This document shows, in pieces, positions 45,682 through 56,936 of a stretch of DNA of 64,000 bases. The notes under the pieces are model-generated. The model was not told where the DNA came from and made no database searches. It was given only the letters and a program-made list of their open reading frames with translations. Positions within the stretch are counted from its first letter, which is position 1. Every line of letters begins with the position of its first letter. The DNA is taken from NCBI GenBank assembly GCA_009763385.1, contig CM019824.1:160121622-160185621 (forward strand), given 5' to 3'. The position numbers and the translations under genes are program-made. The DNA comes from Coix lacryma-jobi var. lacryma-jobi (lineage: Eukaryota; Streptophyta; Magnoliopsida; Poales; Poaceae).

Positions 45682-48587
45682 AATTTTTTTTTGAGATCAC
45701 GCTTAAGCGTGTATTTCATTAAGCAGAAAGAGTTTTTGGTAACACATATACAAATAGAACCGAAGGATCAGTAACACCCTGGTTACCGATTCCCCCCTCC
45801 CAGCCAAACAGACCATGTGGACTACATCGTTTCACAATTTGCGACCAAGGAGATGAGCCTCCAAACTACGGAGCCGACAACAGCAACTCCAGCTGCTTGA
45901 AGCCCGCAACACACCAGCACCTGCCCCCCTGCAGGATCGCCTCAGCTAGCTCCCCCGCCAACAGTCTCGTGCCGTCAAAAGTCCTAGCATTCCTCTGTTT
46001 CTACAACATCCAGCTGACGAGGAGGAAGAAGGAGTCGAAGCCGCGTCGTAAGTGCCTGGGAACAAGCTTCCTGCTGTAGAGCCACCATCTCATCGGTGCC
46101 TCGTCGTTCACAGATACATAACTCTGCAAGCGAACCCTGCTGAGGCAAATTGCCCAGACCTCACGGCTGTAGACGCAACCGAGAAGTAAGTGGTCCATGG
46201 CCTCCGGCGACTGGTCGCACATAATGCACTCGTTCGTTGCCTGTAGACCATGCTGAAATCTGCGATCAGCAGTCCAGCAGCGGTCGTGGATCGTGAGCCA
46301 GAAAAAGAAGCGGACTCGTCGCAGAGCCGCAGTCTTCCAAAGCTTCTTGGCGCCAAACACCGGGGACGAGCCGAAGAACATGGCCCCGTACGCGGACGCC
46401 GCCGAGTAGTTTTGGTCTTCCGTTAGGCGGCAGGCAAAGGTGTCCGGGTCTTGATAGAGGTGAGTCTGGTCTAGGAGATCACAAATAAGCGAAACCTCCA
46501 TCAGCAGCTGCAGCATAGTGGCCCCTGAAATTTGGCGCACCCAGGTGTTATTGGCCATTGCATCAGCCACTGTCGTCTTCAGGTGCCTAGCGTCGACGTT
46601 AGCAAAAACCATGGGCACGAGGCATTGAATGCTGGAGCCTTGCATCCAGCGGTCGGTCCAGAAATACGTCGAGGCCCCGTCCCCCAAGTTGAAGATTGTT
46701 GCCGCCTGGAAGAAACTCAGAACTGCCCGCTCGCTCGTTCTGGGCCCACGACCATTCTGGCGGTCCTTCCACACCCATCTGACCCGCAGCGCCAGCCCTG
46801 TCTTCCTGAGGTCTGAAATGCCGAGACCCCCCAGCTCTTTGGGCCTGCAGGCAATGGCCCAGGCCACCTTGCAGCGACCTCCGACGACCGAATCAGAGCC
46901 CGCCCAGATGAAGGCCCGACGCAGCTTATCAATCATCTTGATCGCCCATGGCGAGAGGCAGACCGCTATCGAAGTGTGGATTGGGATAGCAGACATGGTT
47001 GCCTTTACCAGTGTTGTACGACCAGTAGCATTTAGAAGCTGCCCCTTTCAGCCCGGAATGCGAGCCGCGACCTTGTCGATGAGAGGTTGTCTGTCTGAGT
47101 GCTTGAGCCTATACATCGATAGAGGGATGCCCAAGTATTTGCAGGGGAAGCCTTCAACTTTGCACGCCAGGACCTGTACCAGGCGTTCCAAATCCGGCTC
47201 CGAGCAGCGGATTGGCGCAGCTGTGCTTTTCTCCATGTTTGAGGAAAGACCGGAGGCTAGCCCAAAGATGTCAAGCGCTGCTCTAACCGCCCTGAAGTCA
47301 GACTCCGCCGGCCTGACAAACAGAACCAGATCATCGGCATAGAGGCTCACCCTGTGATCGACGAGCCCCTGCACTGGTGACAATAGCCCATTTAGCTCGA
47401 GCCAACGCAGCATGTGGTTGAGAACTTCCATGACCAGCACAAAGAGCATCGGAGATAGCGGGTCGCCCTGACGTAGACCACGAGCATGACAGATACGCCG
47501 TCCGGGGAGTCCATTCAACAAGATCTTTGTACCGGCAGAAGATAGAATGATAGAAACCCAGTTCCGCCAACGACGACCAAAGCCCATGTGCTCCAACACC
47601 TGGAGGAGGAAAGGCCAAGCCACCGAGTCGAACGCCTTAGCAATGTCGATTTTCAGAAGCACACATGGAGTCTGTTTCCTATGGATGGCTTTGCAATTGA
47701 GAAGAACTTCCCGAAAGTTGTCATGGAGGCATCTTCCCTTTATGAAGGCGCTCTGATTTTCCAGCACTAGATACTGAAGGAACGGGGCCAGCCGGTTGGC
47801 CATGCACTTCGTCACCAGCTTCCCAAAACTGTGAATGAGACTGATGGGTCGGTAGTCACGGATCTCCATGGCGTTCTCCTTCTTTTTGAGCAAGATCATG
47901 TACGCGCCATTAAGGTGGTGAAAGCTCCTAGAGTCCTGACTCCAGAACGCATTGATTGCGTTGAGGACATCCCCCTTAATTGTAGGCCACGCCACCTTGT
48001 AGAATCGGCCGATGAAACCATCCGGTCCCGGCGCTTTATCGTTCGGCAGATTCTTGACCACTCCCCAGACTTCGTCCTCCGAGAACAAGCTCTCAATGCT
48101 CGTCAAATCCATGGAAGGCAGGCCAATGGCATGCAAATCCAGCACCCTGGAACGAACAAAACAAGAGCCCAACACATCGTTATAGTAGCTGTACAGGGCT
48201 TCCCCCATCGAGCTGTCTGAAACAAGCTGCATGCCCTGCACTGAGAGGGATTCAACTCTATTTTGGCGCCTCCGGTGACAGGCTCGCAGGTGATAGAATC
48301 TCGTGTTCGCGTCTCCTTCGGCCAGGAAAAGAATTCTGGAACGCTGCCGGGCAATCAGCCGTGACAGCGACGCCAGCCCAAGCACTTTGACTTTTAGGCT
48401 GCGGTGAAGGTTGGACTCCCATGGCAGTAGCGGCCGGGTTTCCTGCTTAGCATCGAAACGAAGAATGACCTCTCTCGCCATATTAAGCTGCAGCCTGATG
48501 CTACGGATCTTGGAACAGCTCCATCGTTGAAGCCCCTTAGCGACGTTGCGGAGTTTAAAGTCGAGAAGACGGTACTCTGAAGTCATA
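45682..48587 (-). pseudogene. LINE (L1-type) retrotransposon, 5'-truncated: reverse transcriptase and zf-RVT
   Basis: It starts at 48587 in the linker between endonuclease and RT, so the endonuclease is missing. RT motifs in order: DKAPGPDGF, YRPISLIHSFGKL, NQSAFIKGRCLHDN, KIDIAKAFDSV, GLRQGDPLSPMLF and the catalytic SLYADDLVLF (about 47325-47354). A zinc-binding zf-RVT domain (KLWKTAALRRVRFFFWL, then CIMCDQSPEAMDHLLLGC) follows at about 46130-46345. Two stops, TGA at 47050-47048 and TAG at 46003-46001, both replace an expected Trp codon by G-to-A changes. The 3' end has a short A-run (45682-45692, T on the plus strand). It cannot make a full ORF2. Confidence 0.92.
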
Positions 48588-49629
48588 GATTCAGTACATT
48601 TATATCACATTATGTATTACTTGGAGTAATCTAGACATGTTCATACGGTTGCTGAAACATCAATTCATATGCGGTTTAAAAAAAACTGGGAAACCTTATT
48701 TGTAGCTATTCAAATTATCTTTCTCGAAAAAATCTAGACATTTATTTCACTCATTCTTAAATAGTAAGATACCTAATCCGCAGATTTTCATGTGATGTCG
48801 TTGTTTGCCATTGGTTTTACTAGCTCTTTAATTAAGGCCCAGTTATCATTAACACAAGGAAAAAAAAAACACAAGTATTGTTTTGCTAATATATATTGAC
48901 CCATGGCAGACTCCAATAAATGAAACACATGTATCCCTCTATGTGACACTGGCATTAGCTTAGGTTGAAGAGAGGTTTCGTCAACACACAATTCAACCAT
49001 TCAGAGCCAAACAAAGAAGCATGGATCAGATTAGTTATCTGTATTCTCTCCGTGGATATGAAAAGGTAATCGTGAATGTATTGATTCGGCAAATCAAGGT
49101 TTCAGAAATGTCATGGTTCTTAAGGTATCGACAGATTTTTACAGGGATAATGGATGCAGTATTGCAGTAACAAACATGTTAGTGGTGGTATGGAGGATTT
49201 TGCCCATCTTTCCGAGAGTCTACACTACACATGTCCAAAAAAAACCCCCAAAGAACTGATTGAATTTTTAATTTTGAGATGCCACTGGATTCTGTAGATG
49301 AGAAGAAAAGGCCAAGGGAAAAGAAAACTAGAGGGATGTTTGTTGCACCACAAGGGGGTCCTTGAGTTTCGTTAAGTTCTGATGCATGCACAAGCCACAA
49401 ATCACAATTGACCCGACCAGCAGCGACCAGTCTGCTTTTGCACACACGCTAGCGAGAGCGAACCAAATGATGTTACGGTTCACGTGCACTCCTACGATCC
49501 TGAGATATGACCCTTAAATTTTCCCAAAGAAGCCTGTTGCCCAACAACTACAAATTCGGATTTATACGACCGATTTGCTGTTCTGAGAAAAAAAAACAAT
49601 ATTACATGGATGATTTTATACGGATTAAA
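48588..49629. other. No gene
   Basis: AT-rich, nothing recognised. Confidence 0.4.
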
Positions 49630-50678
49630 CACTACTACACAAATGATTTACCGAGACACTGCCTTGAAATAACTGAGGCGGGCGTCCAATGCCCGCCTCG
49701 GTTAATATTTACCGAGGCAGGCATTCGGTGTCCGTCTCGGTTAATTGATTAACCGAGACGGTCACCTTAAAGCAAACGCCTCAGTTAATCAATTATTTTC
49801 CGAGACGATCGTTTTAAGCGTCCGCCTCGGTAAATCCATTAACCGAGGCGGGCATCTTAAGGTGTCCGCCTTGGTTAATGGCTGCAACAGAAAATGATTC
49901 ATAATTCTTTCATATGAACTCGGATGAAGACAAACTTTATATCAAAATTGTAGCCCTCGATGAGATCTACAACTTTGTAGTTGAAAAGTTTTTGAATTGA
50001 AACTGTTTAGAGTCCCAAAATATGGTTTATAAGTGCACAGATTTTGAAATTTGAAATTTAAACTTATCAAACGATCTTATATGTTGACATAGTCTACACC
50101 AAAGTTATAGTTCTCAATAGAATCTACAACTTTGTAGTTGAAAATTTTTGAATTTGAAGTTATTTAGAGTCCCAAAAATGTGTTCGAAGGTTATAGATTT
50201 TAAAATTTAAAATTTAAAATTCCTAAATGATCTCAAATATTCATATAGTTAATACCAAAGTTGTAGTGGCAGACTTAAGCTACATCTTTGATATTGACAA
50301 GTTTTTATTTTAAAATCATCTAGAGTCTCAAATATATGTTTGAAATTCACATGTTTTGAGACTCAACTTTTTGAATTTTTTAAACTTTCTCTAATGGAGA
50401 TACATCATATACCAAAGTTGCAGTACTTAACAAGATTTAAAACTTTGTAGTTATAAGTTTTTTCATTTGAGTTCATTTAGTAGCCCAAATATTCAATATA
50501 AGATTACGAAATATTAATATAAAACAATAACGTATTATATACAAACATGAACGTGTGTGAGGTGTAGTGGTAAAGACATGGAAGTGTGAAGCGTGAAAGT
50601 GTGAAGCGTGAGGTCTTTGGATTCAATTCCTAGAAGTAGCAAAAATGTCCGCCTCGGAAGTGTTTTTCTGTAGTAGTG
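49630..50678 (+). mobile_element. Non-autonomous CACTA element (1.05 kb) with a degenerate tRNA-like segment
   Basis: Starts CACTACTACACAAATG and ends TTCTGTAGTAGTG, with target duplication AAA (49627-49629 and 50679-50681). The left 250 bp carries alternating CCGAGGCGGGC / GCCCGCCTCGGTTAAT words. The middle is AT-rich with repeated ACAACTTTGTAGTTGAAA-like phrases. The right end has the tRNA-like segment. Confidence 0.9.
50553..50640 (+). ncRNA. Degenerate tRNA-like sequence near the right end of the CACTA element
   Basis: An A-box-like GGTGTAGTGGT (50561-50571) and a B-box-like GGATTCAATTCC (50619-50630) are in tRNA order. Between them a 15-bp unit AAGTGTGAAGCGTGA is exactly duplicated (50582-50596 and 50597-50611), which stretches the spacing. 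T-stem pairing is weak. It is suggestive, not firm. Confidence 0.4.
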
Positions 50679-51115
50679 AAAGTTGGCCTCTAGCTTAAGC
50701 GAATAGATCCATAAATTTTTCTTTCCTCAAGCATGTATGAAAGCAACGTATCATTATATTAAAAAGAAGAAACGATGTTAACACAATAAAAACACTAACA
50801 CCAACACACTACCACTTATATTTTGCGATTACAAGCGCGCGTGTTAAAACTGAGACAAGCGACCAACACCCTCGGACGCCAAACTACTACTCCTCGTGAG
50901 CCGGACCAGTCAAAGAATACACAAGCATTGCGACGTGTCTAGATAATCCAAGCCACGAATACACAAGCATTCGTCCCTGAGTTGTACATCACCTGATCAG
51001 AGTAATGCTTGTAAGTAGATGGATGGCCAGATCTATACCTTTTCCAACCTTTTCTTTTTGTCCTACAAATAATCGGACTACTGTGTGCTGTGAACTGTGG
51101 AAGGAAGAGCACTTA
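50679..51115. other. No gene
   Basis: Nothing recognised. Confidence 0.4.
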
Positions 51116-51194
51116 CTCCCTTTGTCCCTTCGTCCGGAAAGCGTGTGTGAGAAAACACGGATTTCTAGAGACAGTTGTTTAAAGACGGAGGGAG
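51116..51194. mobile_element. Stowaway MITE (short)
   Basis: 79 bp, CTCCCTTTGTCCC to AGACGGAGGGAG, with TA on both sides (51114-51115 and 51195-51196). Confidence 0.9.
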
Positions 51195-54100
51195 TATTAT
51201 CGAACCCAAACTAAGCCCACCGAGCAAAAACTAGCAGAAGATATATTCAGCGAACCAAAAGCGACGAATGAAACCTGAGACGGAGACGGAGACGGGAGAT
51301 GCCGAAGGGAAGGAGACTGGGCAAACCTGCCGTGCAGACGGTGCTGCCGCCGCGCCGAGGGCCGGGCGGGTGGCTAGCTTTGGACGCCGCGGCGAGAGGC
51401 GGAGACGGGCGCGGGCAAGCTGCGGCCGTGAGCTCCTCTCTCCTCAGCTGGCTGGGGCGGAGACCCGGAGTTGACCTGGAACATGGAGTCGTCGTCTCCT
51501 CGGCGCCAAAGCCTAGCGGAGTGGAGGGCACCCGCACCTACCTGTACCAATCATTCACGGTCTTGTAGTCCTGTTTGGAACTAGCGCAGAATTGCAGTAG
51601 ATAGTTTTGAAAGAAAGGTGTTCCTTCCTCGGCTCTTCTTCTGTTACATAATACTAGATCAGCTCTAAAAGCTCCTTGTAATATAAAAAGAGAGAGAGAA
51701 AGAGTGATCTAAAAGCTCCTTATTCCTTTCTTTTAGGGAACATGACAACCTCATAAATTTCAAATGATAGTTATATCATCAGCTAATTACACCAAAATAC
51801 AGTCAGGAGGATCTTATTCCCAAAGAATAGAAGGGACATCTCAGAGTTACAAACTAATATGCGCTACCTTACAGCCCTTTTTAATCTTTTATTAATCCCA
51901 TGCTGATGATTAGATTTTGATTATAATAACTTGTCTATAGAAACATATGCTCTAATGGAAATGTCCTCTTCGGTATACAGAGTCAATTCCTCGAAACACA
52001 ATCGAAATATATGGGTCTAGAATGACCTAATGATGCACCCGAAAACATTATGAGGTGCATTTTTCTGTAGCAAGATACGCATGCAGGTGACACATATATA
52101 CCGGCTCTGTCAACTACTACACTTTCCATGTTGCCACGAGCTCAATAAGAAAACGAGCGCTTGCGTAAATAAACCGTGTGTAAACGTAAGACTCGAGCAG
52201 TATATACACATTTGCGTTGTATACGCATTTGCCTTGCAGGTCGAGAAAAATACCTGAAATTTCTAACACCGGCACCACTGTGTCTAAAGCAATTCAACAG
52301 ACATCATTCGAACGCAGGAAAATTGGCATAGCAACAAACGACGTCATAGAATTTAGCCAAAGCACCTTGGACAATTTCTGCGATTAAACCAGCGAAAAAT
52401 ACAGGGCGATTCCACCACAACATATGTCTAAATGAGAACAGTGTGAGAATAATACATATGGCTAACATGTGAATGTTCATTACACAGACCAAAGCATTTT
52501 CAACTTCAGCATTACTGGTAAGTTTAATCACAACAAACACAAACCATCTAAAAAAAGTTTAACCACCTTTCTGGATTTTCACAGAAATCACGCAGGAATC
52601 TTTCACAGGAAAATCATAAAAATTCGAGCGTTCCAAGCAGGGCCTAAAGAGGTAAACCATTGGAACCATACGCAAAACAAGCTTGGCTAAAGCAAATGTT
52701 TTAAGATGTTACTCAAGCTGGTTTAGAAATAATTCTGTAAATTCCTACAAAGATGGGATGAAACCTTATTCTGTAATTCGTACGAACTCAATTTTACACT
52801 ATTTTATATGGGACTGTTTAGGACTCATGCTCAGATTCCTTTCGGGCTCCTCGACAACCATCTTTCCTACTAGCAGATTCCAATAAATAAAAAAGAATAC
52901 ATGGACACATCTTTGATTGCTGGACCAAAATGAAGTATCGCTGCTTTCTGCTAGGATGGGAAGTTACAGGCTTGCTGCTGTCCAAACCAGGCAGGCCCTA
53001 TTTGCCATATGCAATATCTACTGACCAATGGACGCCAGGTAATTTCACAAGTTTTGTGAAACTAATATTCACCAACTCTATAGCAGGTCCAAGATATAGC
53101 AACCACAAACTAAAACTCAAGTGATCAAAGAAAACTAGTGCAAAAATAACATTTGTGGATATAGAGCAACAAACAAGTTGAGCAATATTCAGGAAACAGA
53201 AGCAACATTCTACAAAAGCTTCTAAATAGTCTGAGCCTGTATTGTTACATTAACAAATTGACAAACCATACACTAAGAAGCTGACCATAACTCAAACAAA
53301 TTTATCCTAACAAAAAGGCACAGAAACACACACATATAATTCAAATAGCAAGACAAGCAAAAAACTATGCATAATTATTATATTTAAAATTCCACTTCAT
53401 TGATACGCCAACAGATCAGTATTACATCTACATAGTAGGAAGATTTCAGCCTTTATCAATGAGTTTATAACCAAGTCATCTTAAACAACTACTTGAATCA
53501 AATCAAACAAAATAAACTCACTAGCTTCAAGCAAACTATATTGAAAAAAGAAACAGTATTTCTCTAATAATCCAAATATATAGTTTGCAGCTAAATAGGG
53601 CCCAAGTATCCTAGAAACAAAGAAATGAAAAGACAACAGTGGCCAAAATATGGAGGACAAGTGTATTACGGATATATGAAAATGAAATGCCATAACTAAA
53701 ACAAAAAATTAATCTGAGGTTATTGTAATACAAGTAAACCCAATTCCTGTCTGATAGACGCTCAAGAATAGGGCCAATTAAGTACACTAAACTAATTGAA
53801 TTGAAAATGTGTAAGGAAATCCCATTGGATTAATAGGATTTCATCTGACCACAGATCACACTGGCCCTATCTAACAGCCACACACCTAGCCCGCATTGAA
53901 TTGTACAGCAAACGAATGAAAATCAAATTTTAATCTGCATAGGACACAACGGAACTAGCCAGATATAAAAGCATGCAATTTAGATTCAAGACATCATAAT
54001 GACGATTTCCTATGTGACATGCAAACAATCAAGATATCAATCAGTCAAACAAAACTAAAAGTTGGATCATCTCATAGTAACTTATAAAATCTCTTGACTT

Positions 54101-54290
54101 CATTGGCGCGAGAATATAAATCATGTCCATCACACGCAGACCCAAAAACTTTAGAATTTAGAGCATAACAGACAGTTCAAAACTTAATCGCCACAGAAGA
54201 ACCACAGATCTAAAACAACTTTGACATAGTAGCATAATAACTACGGGTAACGGTGCGATCAAGAGACAACCACGGCGATCGGCGGGACGC
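51195..54290. other. Gene-free; GC-rich patch then AT-rich flank of the eS17 gene
   Basis: 51250-51540 is GC-rich with overlapping frames on both strands and no domain; it could be a first-exon or promoter remnant. 51600-54240 is AT-rich with no supported frame. The part next to 54290 is the eS17 3' untranslated region. Confidence 0.4.
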
Positions 54291-54719
54291 CTAGACGCGG
54301 TCACGGCGGGGACCACCGAACTGCGGGCGTCCAAAGGCGGGGGCGTTGGAGACCTCAGCCTGGCGCTCCACGCCGGGGAGATCGGCCATGCCGAGGGCGG
54401 CGAGCATCTCCATGGTCTCCTTGTCGACGCGGATCTCCTCGACCTCGAGCGCCGACTTCTCCGGGACGAAGTCCATGCGGCGCTCCCGCTCCTCCTCCTG
54501 CAGCTTGAGCGAGATACCGCGGACAGGGCCGCGCTGGATGCGGCGCATCAAGTGGGTGGTGAAGCCGGCCACCTTGTTCCGGAGGCGCTTGGAGGGGAGG
54601 ATCGAGACCTCCTCCAGCACCTTCTTGTTGGTGTGGAAGTCGAGGGTCATGCGGGAGTAGTACTTCTCGATGACCTGCCTGGAGGTCTTCTTCACGGTCT
54701 TGGTGCGGACGCGACCCAT
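54291..54719 (-). CDS. RPS17: 40S ribosomal protein S17 (eS17)
   Basis: A 142-residue single-exon frame, ATG at 54719, stop TAG at 54293-54291. The N-terminus MGRVRTKTVKKTSRQVIEKY, then YYSRMTLDFHTNKKVLEEV, LRNKVAGFTTHLMRRIQRGP and RGISLKLQEEERERRMDF, is the conserved eS17 core. The tail ends AFGRPQFGGPRRDRV, as in plant copies. It is a component of the small ribosomal subunit near the beak/head. A longer frame reaches upstream to 54809, but the added residues are non-conserved and Pro-rich, and the MGRVRTK start is the family start. It is compact, intact and strongly codon-biased to G/C, as expected for a highly expressed gene. Confidence 0.97.
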   Translation of the reverse strand: MGRVRTKTVKKTSRQVIEKYYSRMTLDFHTNKKVLEEVSILPSKRLRNKVAGFTTHLMRRIQRGPVRGISLKLQEEERERRMDFVPEKSALEVEEIRVDKETMEMLAALGMADLPGVERQAEVSNAPAFGRPQFGGPRRDRV

Positions 54720-54837
54720 GGCGGCTGGTGCTGGCTCTCTCCTCTTCTCCGGCGGCGGCGGCGGCTGGGCGCTGGGGCAGTGGTGGCGGCGGCGCGAGGA
54801 GTAGGGCAAGGTTTTGTGGCAGGAGAGAGAGGGGAAC

Positions 54838-54875
54838 TACTTATAACAGAGGCGGCCGAGTTGGGGCTAGGGTTT
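54838..54875 (-). promoter_or_regulatory. eS17 promoter: TATA box and telo-box
   Basis: On the minus strand, AAACCCTA (telo-box, 54875-54868) lies about 25 bp upstream of TTATAAGT (TATA box, 54845-54838), which is about 120 bp before the ATG. Further up, GGGCC/TGGGCT site-II-like elements occur at about 54932 and 55033. Telo-box plus site II is the known control signature of plant ribosomal protein genes. Confidence 0.75.
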
Positions 54876-54895
54876 CGCTGTTTGTTGTGCATCTG

Positions 54896-55475
54896 AGCCG
54901 TTCATTTGAGATGGGCGGACAGATATGGATGACGCAACTGTTGGGCTTTGTGACCTGGCCTCCTCGTGTTGGGAGTTTTTTCGGCCCGTCAGTACAGGTC
55001 CACTCATTTTTGTGGCCTTTTTATTGTGCGTCCTGGGCCCTAGAAAACTTGCTTGGCCCTAGAGAACTAGCAGAATAATGTACTGTACTCATTTGTCTGA
55101 GGACAACATACGTACCAGTCCAGTGTCTGCAGAGTTTAATAAATATCGTTGATTCAGTGCTGTAGCTTGCAAACTTTCTGGTTTTTCCTCTTTTGTTCAG
55201 CGACCATGCATGTTCAGGTGTTCAGCCTATATAAACACCACATCCAATTATTGCTCATTGTGAGTCGTGGATGATTTTTTATGTCACGGCTTTAAGTTTG
55301 TTATTTCGCATGTCACCGTCCTGCCTGCTCACGTTGACCGGTCTGGGATCTAAAGCCATCGCAGAGCACGCCCAACCGTGTTGGTACAGTACTCCATGTA
55401 GTCCAGTATGTACGTGTGTAGATTGTAGAATTAAAAAAAAATGAATACACGAACATTATATTACCCTACCCGGAC
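54896..55475. other. Intergenic
   Basis: The upstream region of eS17; no further gene. Confidence 0.5.
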
Positions 55476-55648
55476 GAGCCTTTTCCCCGGCGTGCCATTA
55501 CGAAAGTTGGTCTATTCATCTGTGCCCCACCAAAGTTGGGTCACCTCTCTGTACCATGACGTTTTTTCTTTCTTTCCCTCCACGCCATTCCGTCTCTTCT
55601 CCATCCAAAATCTACCGTTAACTCGCCTGACATGTGGGCCCAGATTGA

Positions 55649-56503
55649 TCACTTTGCTCCTCTCTTCCCTTCCTTATCCTCTTCTATTTCAACGAGGGCC
55701 AGGCTATCTCCGCGCCGGCCGCGACCCGCCTCCCTTCGCGCCGGCTGCCTCCCTCTACGCCGAGCGCCGCCCTCGTGGGGACCCCGGGCGCGGCGTCGTC
55801 GCTGCCGGCGCTCGCCGTCGTCGCGCTCCTTCGAGGGCGTCTCGTGCGGCCAGTGCCCGTACCGGCTGGGGTGGCCGTCCACAGCGGACTTCCCTGCGTT
55901 GCTCTCCGGGCCACGTGAAGCCGTCGTCTCGAATCCGCCAAGAGTCCTCTGGTTCAGCTTCTCGTTGACCTCTTCGTCGCCGTGCGCGTGCGCGTGCGCG
56001 TGCGCGTGGTGGTGCGCCGCCGGCACGACGCGCGCCTTGGCGACGAACCCGCCGCAGCCGCGAGGGCGGCGTCCGTGCCCGTGCGCACCACGCGGCGGGC
56101 CCGCCGCCGCGGCCGCGGCCAGCGCCTGGCTCGCGCGCACTGCGAGCGCGGCCATGTCGGCGCTCGAGAGCGGCTTGCCGAGCATGGCCGCGGGGAGGAC
56201 GAAGTACATCTGCCCGGGCCGGAGCAGCTCGTCGGTGCCGAGCGCCGGGACGTCGGCGTCGAAGTAGAGCGCGTCGGAGCTGCACACGAAGAACCGGGGC
56301 CCGCCGTCGTCGCCGTCGGCATTGCTGCTGGTGCTGGCGCCTAGCGCGTGGGAGACGGAGACGGGGAGGGGCGCCGAAGCAAACTCCCGCAGCGAGCCGT
56401 CGGCCGCGATGACCAGGGCCGGGGCCGCCGCCGGCGACGACGTCGCCGGCGGCTGGTGACGCGACGTGCTGCTCCGGTGGCTGCTTGAGAGGCCTGATCC
56501 CAT
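55649..56503 (-). CDS. DUF4228 (PADRE) domain protein, inside the long-TIR element
   Basis: ATG at 56503 opens MGSGLSSSHRSSTSRHQPPA, with a possible myristoylation Gly2. The DUF4228 core follows: ALVIAADGSLREFASAPLPV, RFFVCSSDALYFDADVPALG, LLRPGQMYFVLPAAMLGKPL and SSADMAALAVRASQAL. A His-Ala repeat (HHHAHAHAHAHG) and EEVNEKLNQRTLGGFE come next. The last ~80 residues are Arg-rich, unlike the usual Ser/Pro tail, and the final ~14 are encoded by the left inverted repeat, so the C-terminus looks chimeric. 284 residues. PADRE proteins respond to pathogen and abiotic stress; their biochemical role is not known. The frame upstream of 56503 is 5' leader and promoter. Confidence 0.8.
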   Translation of the reverse strand: MGSGLSSSHRSSTSRHQPPATSSPAAAPALVIAADGSLREFASAPLPVSVSHALGASTSSNADGDDGGPRFFVCSSDALYFDADVPALGTDELLRPGQMYFVLPAAMLGKPLSSADMAALAVRASQALAAAAAAGPPRGAHGHGRRPRGCGGFVAKARVVPAAHHHAHAHAHAHGDEEVNEKLNQRTLGGFETTASRGPESNAGKSAVDGHPSRYGHWPHETPSKERDDGERRQRRRRARGPHEGGARRRGRQPARREAGRGRRGDSLALVEIEEDKEGKRGAK

Positions 56504-56575
56504 CAAAGTTTCGGTGGGCACGAGTTGATTTGTTTTGGGGCTTGGAATGGAGAGGAGTTGACCAAAAGCAGCCTG

Positions 56576-56583
56576 TTTATATA
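56576..56583 (-). promoter_or_regulatory. TATA box of the DUF4228 gene
   Basis: TATATAAA on the minus strand, 73 bp upstream of the ATG. It lies inside the long-TIR element, so the promoter travels with the gene. Confidence 0.7.
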
Positions 56584-56936
56584 GAGGAGTGGCCGAAAGT
56601 GGAGGAGGGGAAAAACGGTTGACGCGAATTGGAATATATCTGAACTTGTCTGTCTGCTGGAGGAGGCCGAAAGTCAGAGAGGGAGGGAGAAGAACCTCTC
56701 TGTCTGCTGGAGGAAGAAGAGGATAAGAAAGGGAAGAGAAGGACAAAGTGGTCAATCTGACGAACCGGCCCCACATGTCAGGCGAGTTAACGGTGGATTT
56801 TGGATGGAGAAGAGATGGAATAGCGTGGAGAGAAATTAAGAAAAAACGTCATGGTACAGAGAGGTGACTCAACTTTGAAGGGCTACAGAGAAATAGGCCA
56901 ACTTTCGTAATGGCACACGGGGAAAAGGCTCCGGAC

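Larger units (their letters stand above)
55476..56931. mobile_element. Element with ~215-bp terminal inverted repeats carrying a DUF4228 gene (Pack-MULE-like)
   Basis: The left end GAGCCTTTTCCCCGG (55476) and the right end GGGGAAAAGGCTC (to 56931) begin inverted repeats of about 215 bp. The left arm is 55476-55690 and the right about 56712-56931, aligning at close to 90% by eye. CGGAC lies directly outside both ends (55471-55475 and 56932-56936), a possible 5-bp target duplication; the 9 bp usual for MULEs is not seen. There is no transposase; the interior is a plant gene. Confidence 0.75.

Noticed and set aside
49630..50678. Gene in the AT-rich middle of the CACTA element
   Set aside because: No open frame of useful length; the phrases repeat at the DNA level only.
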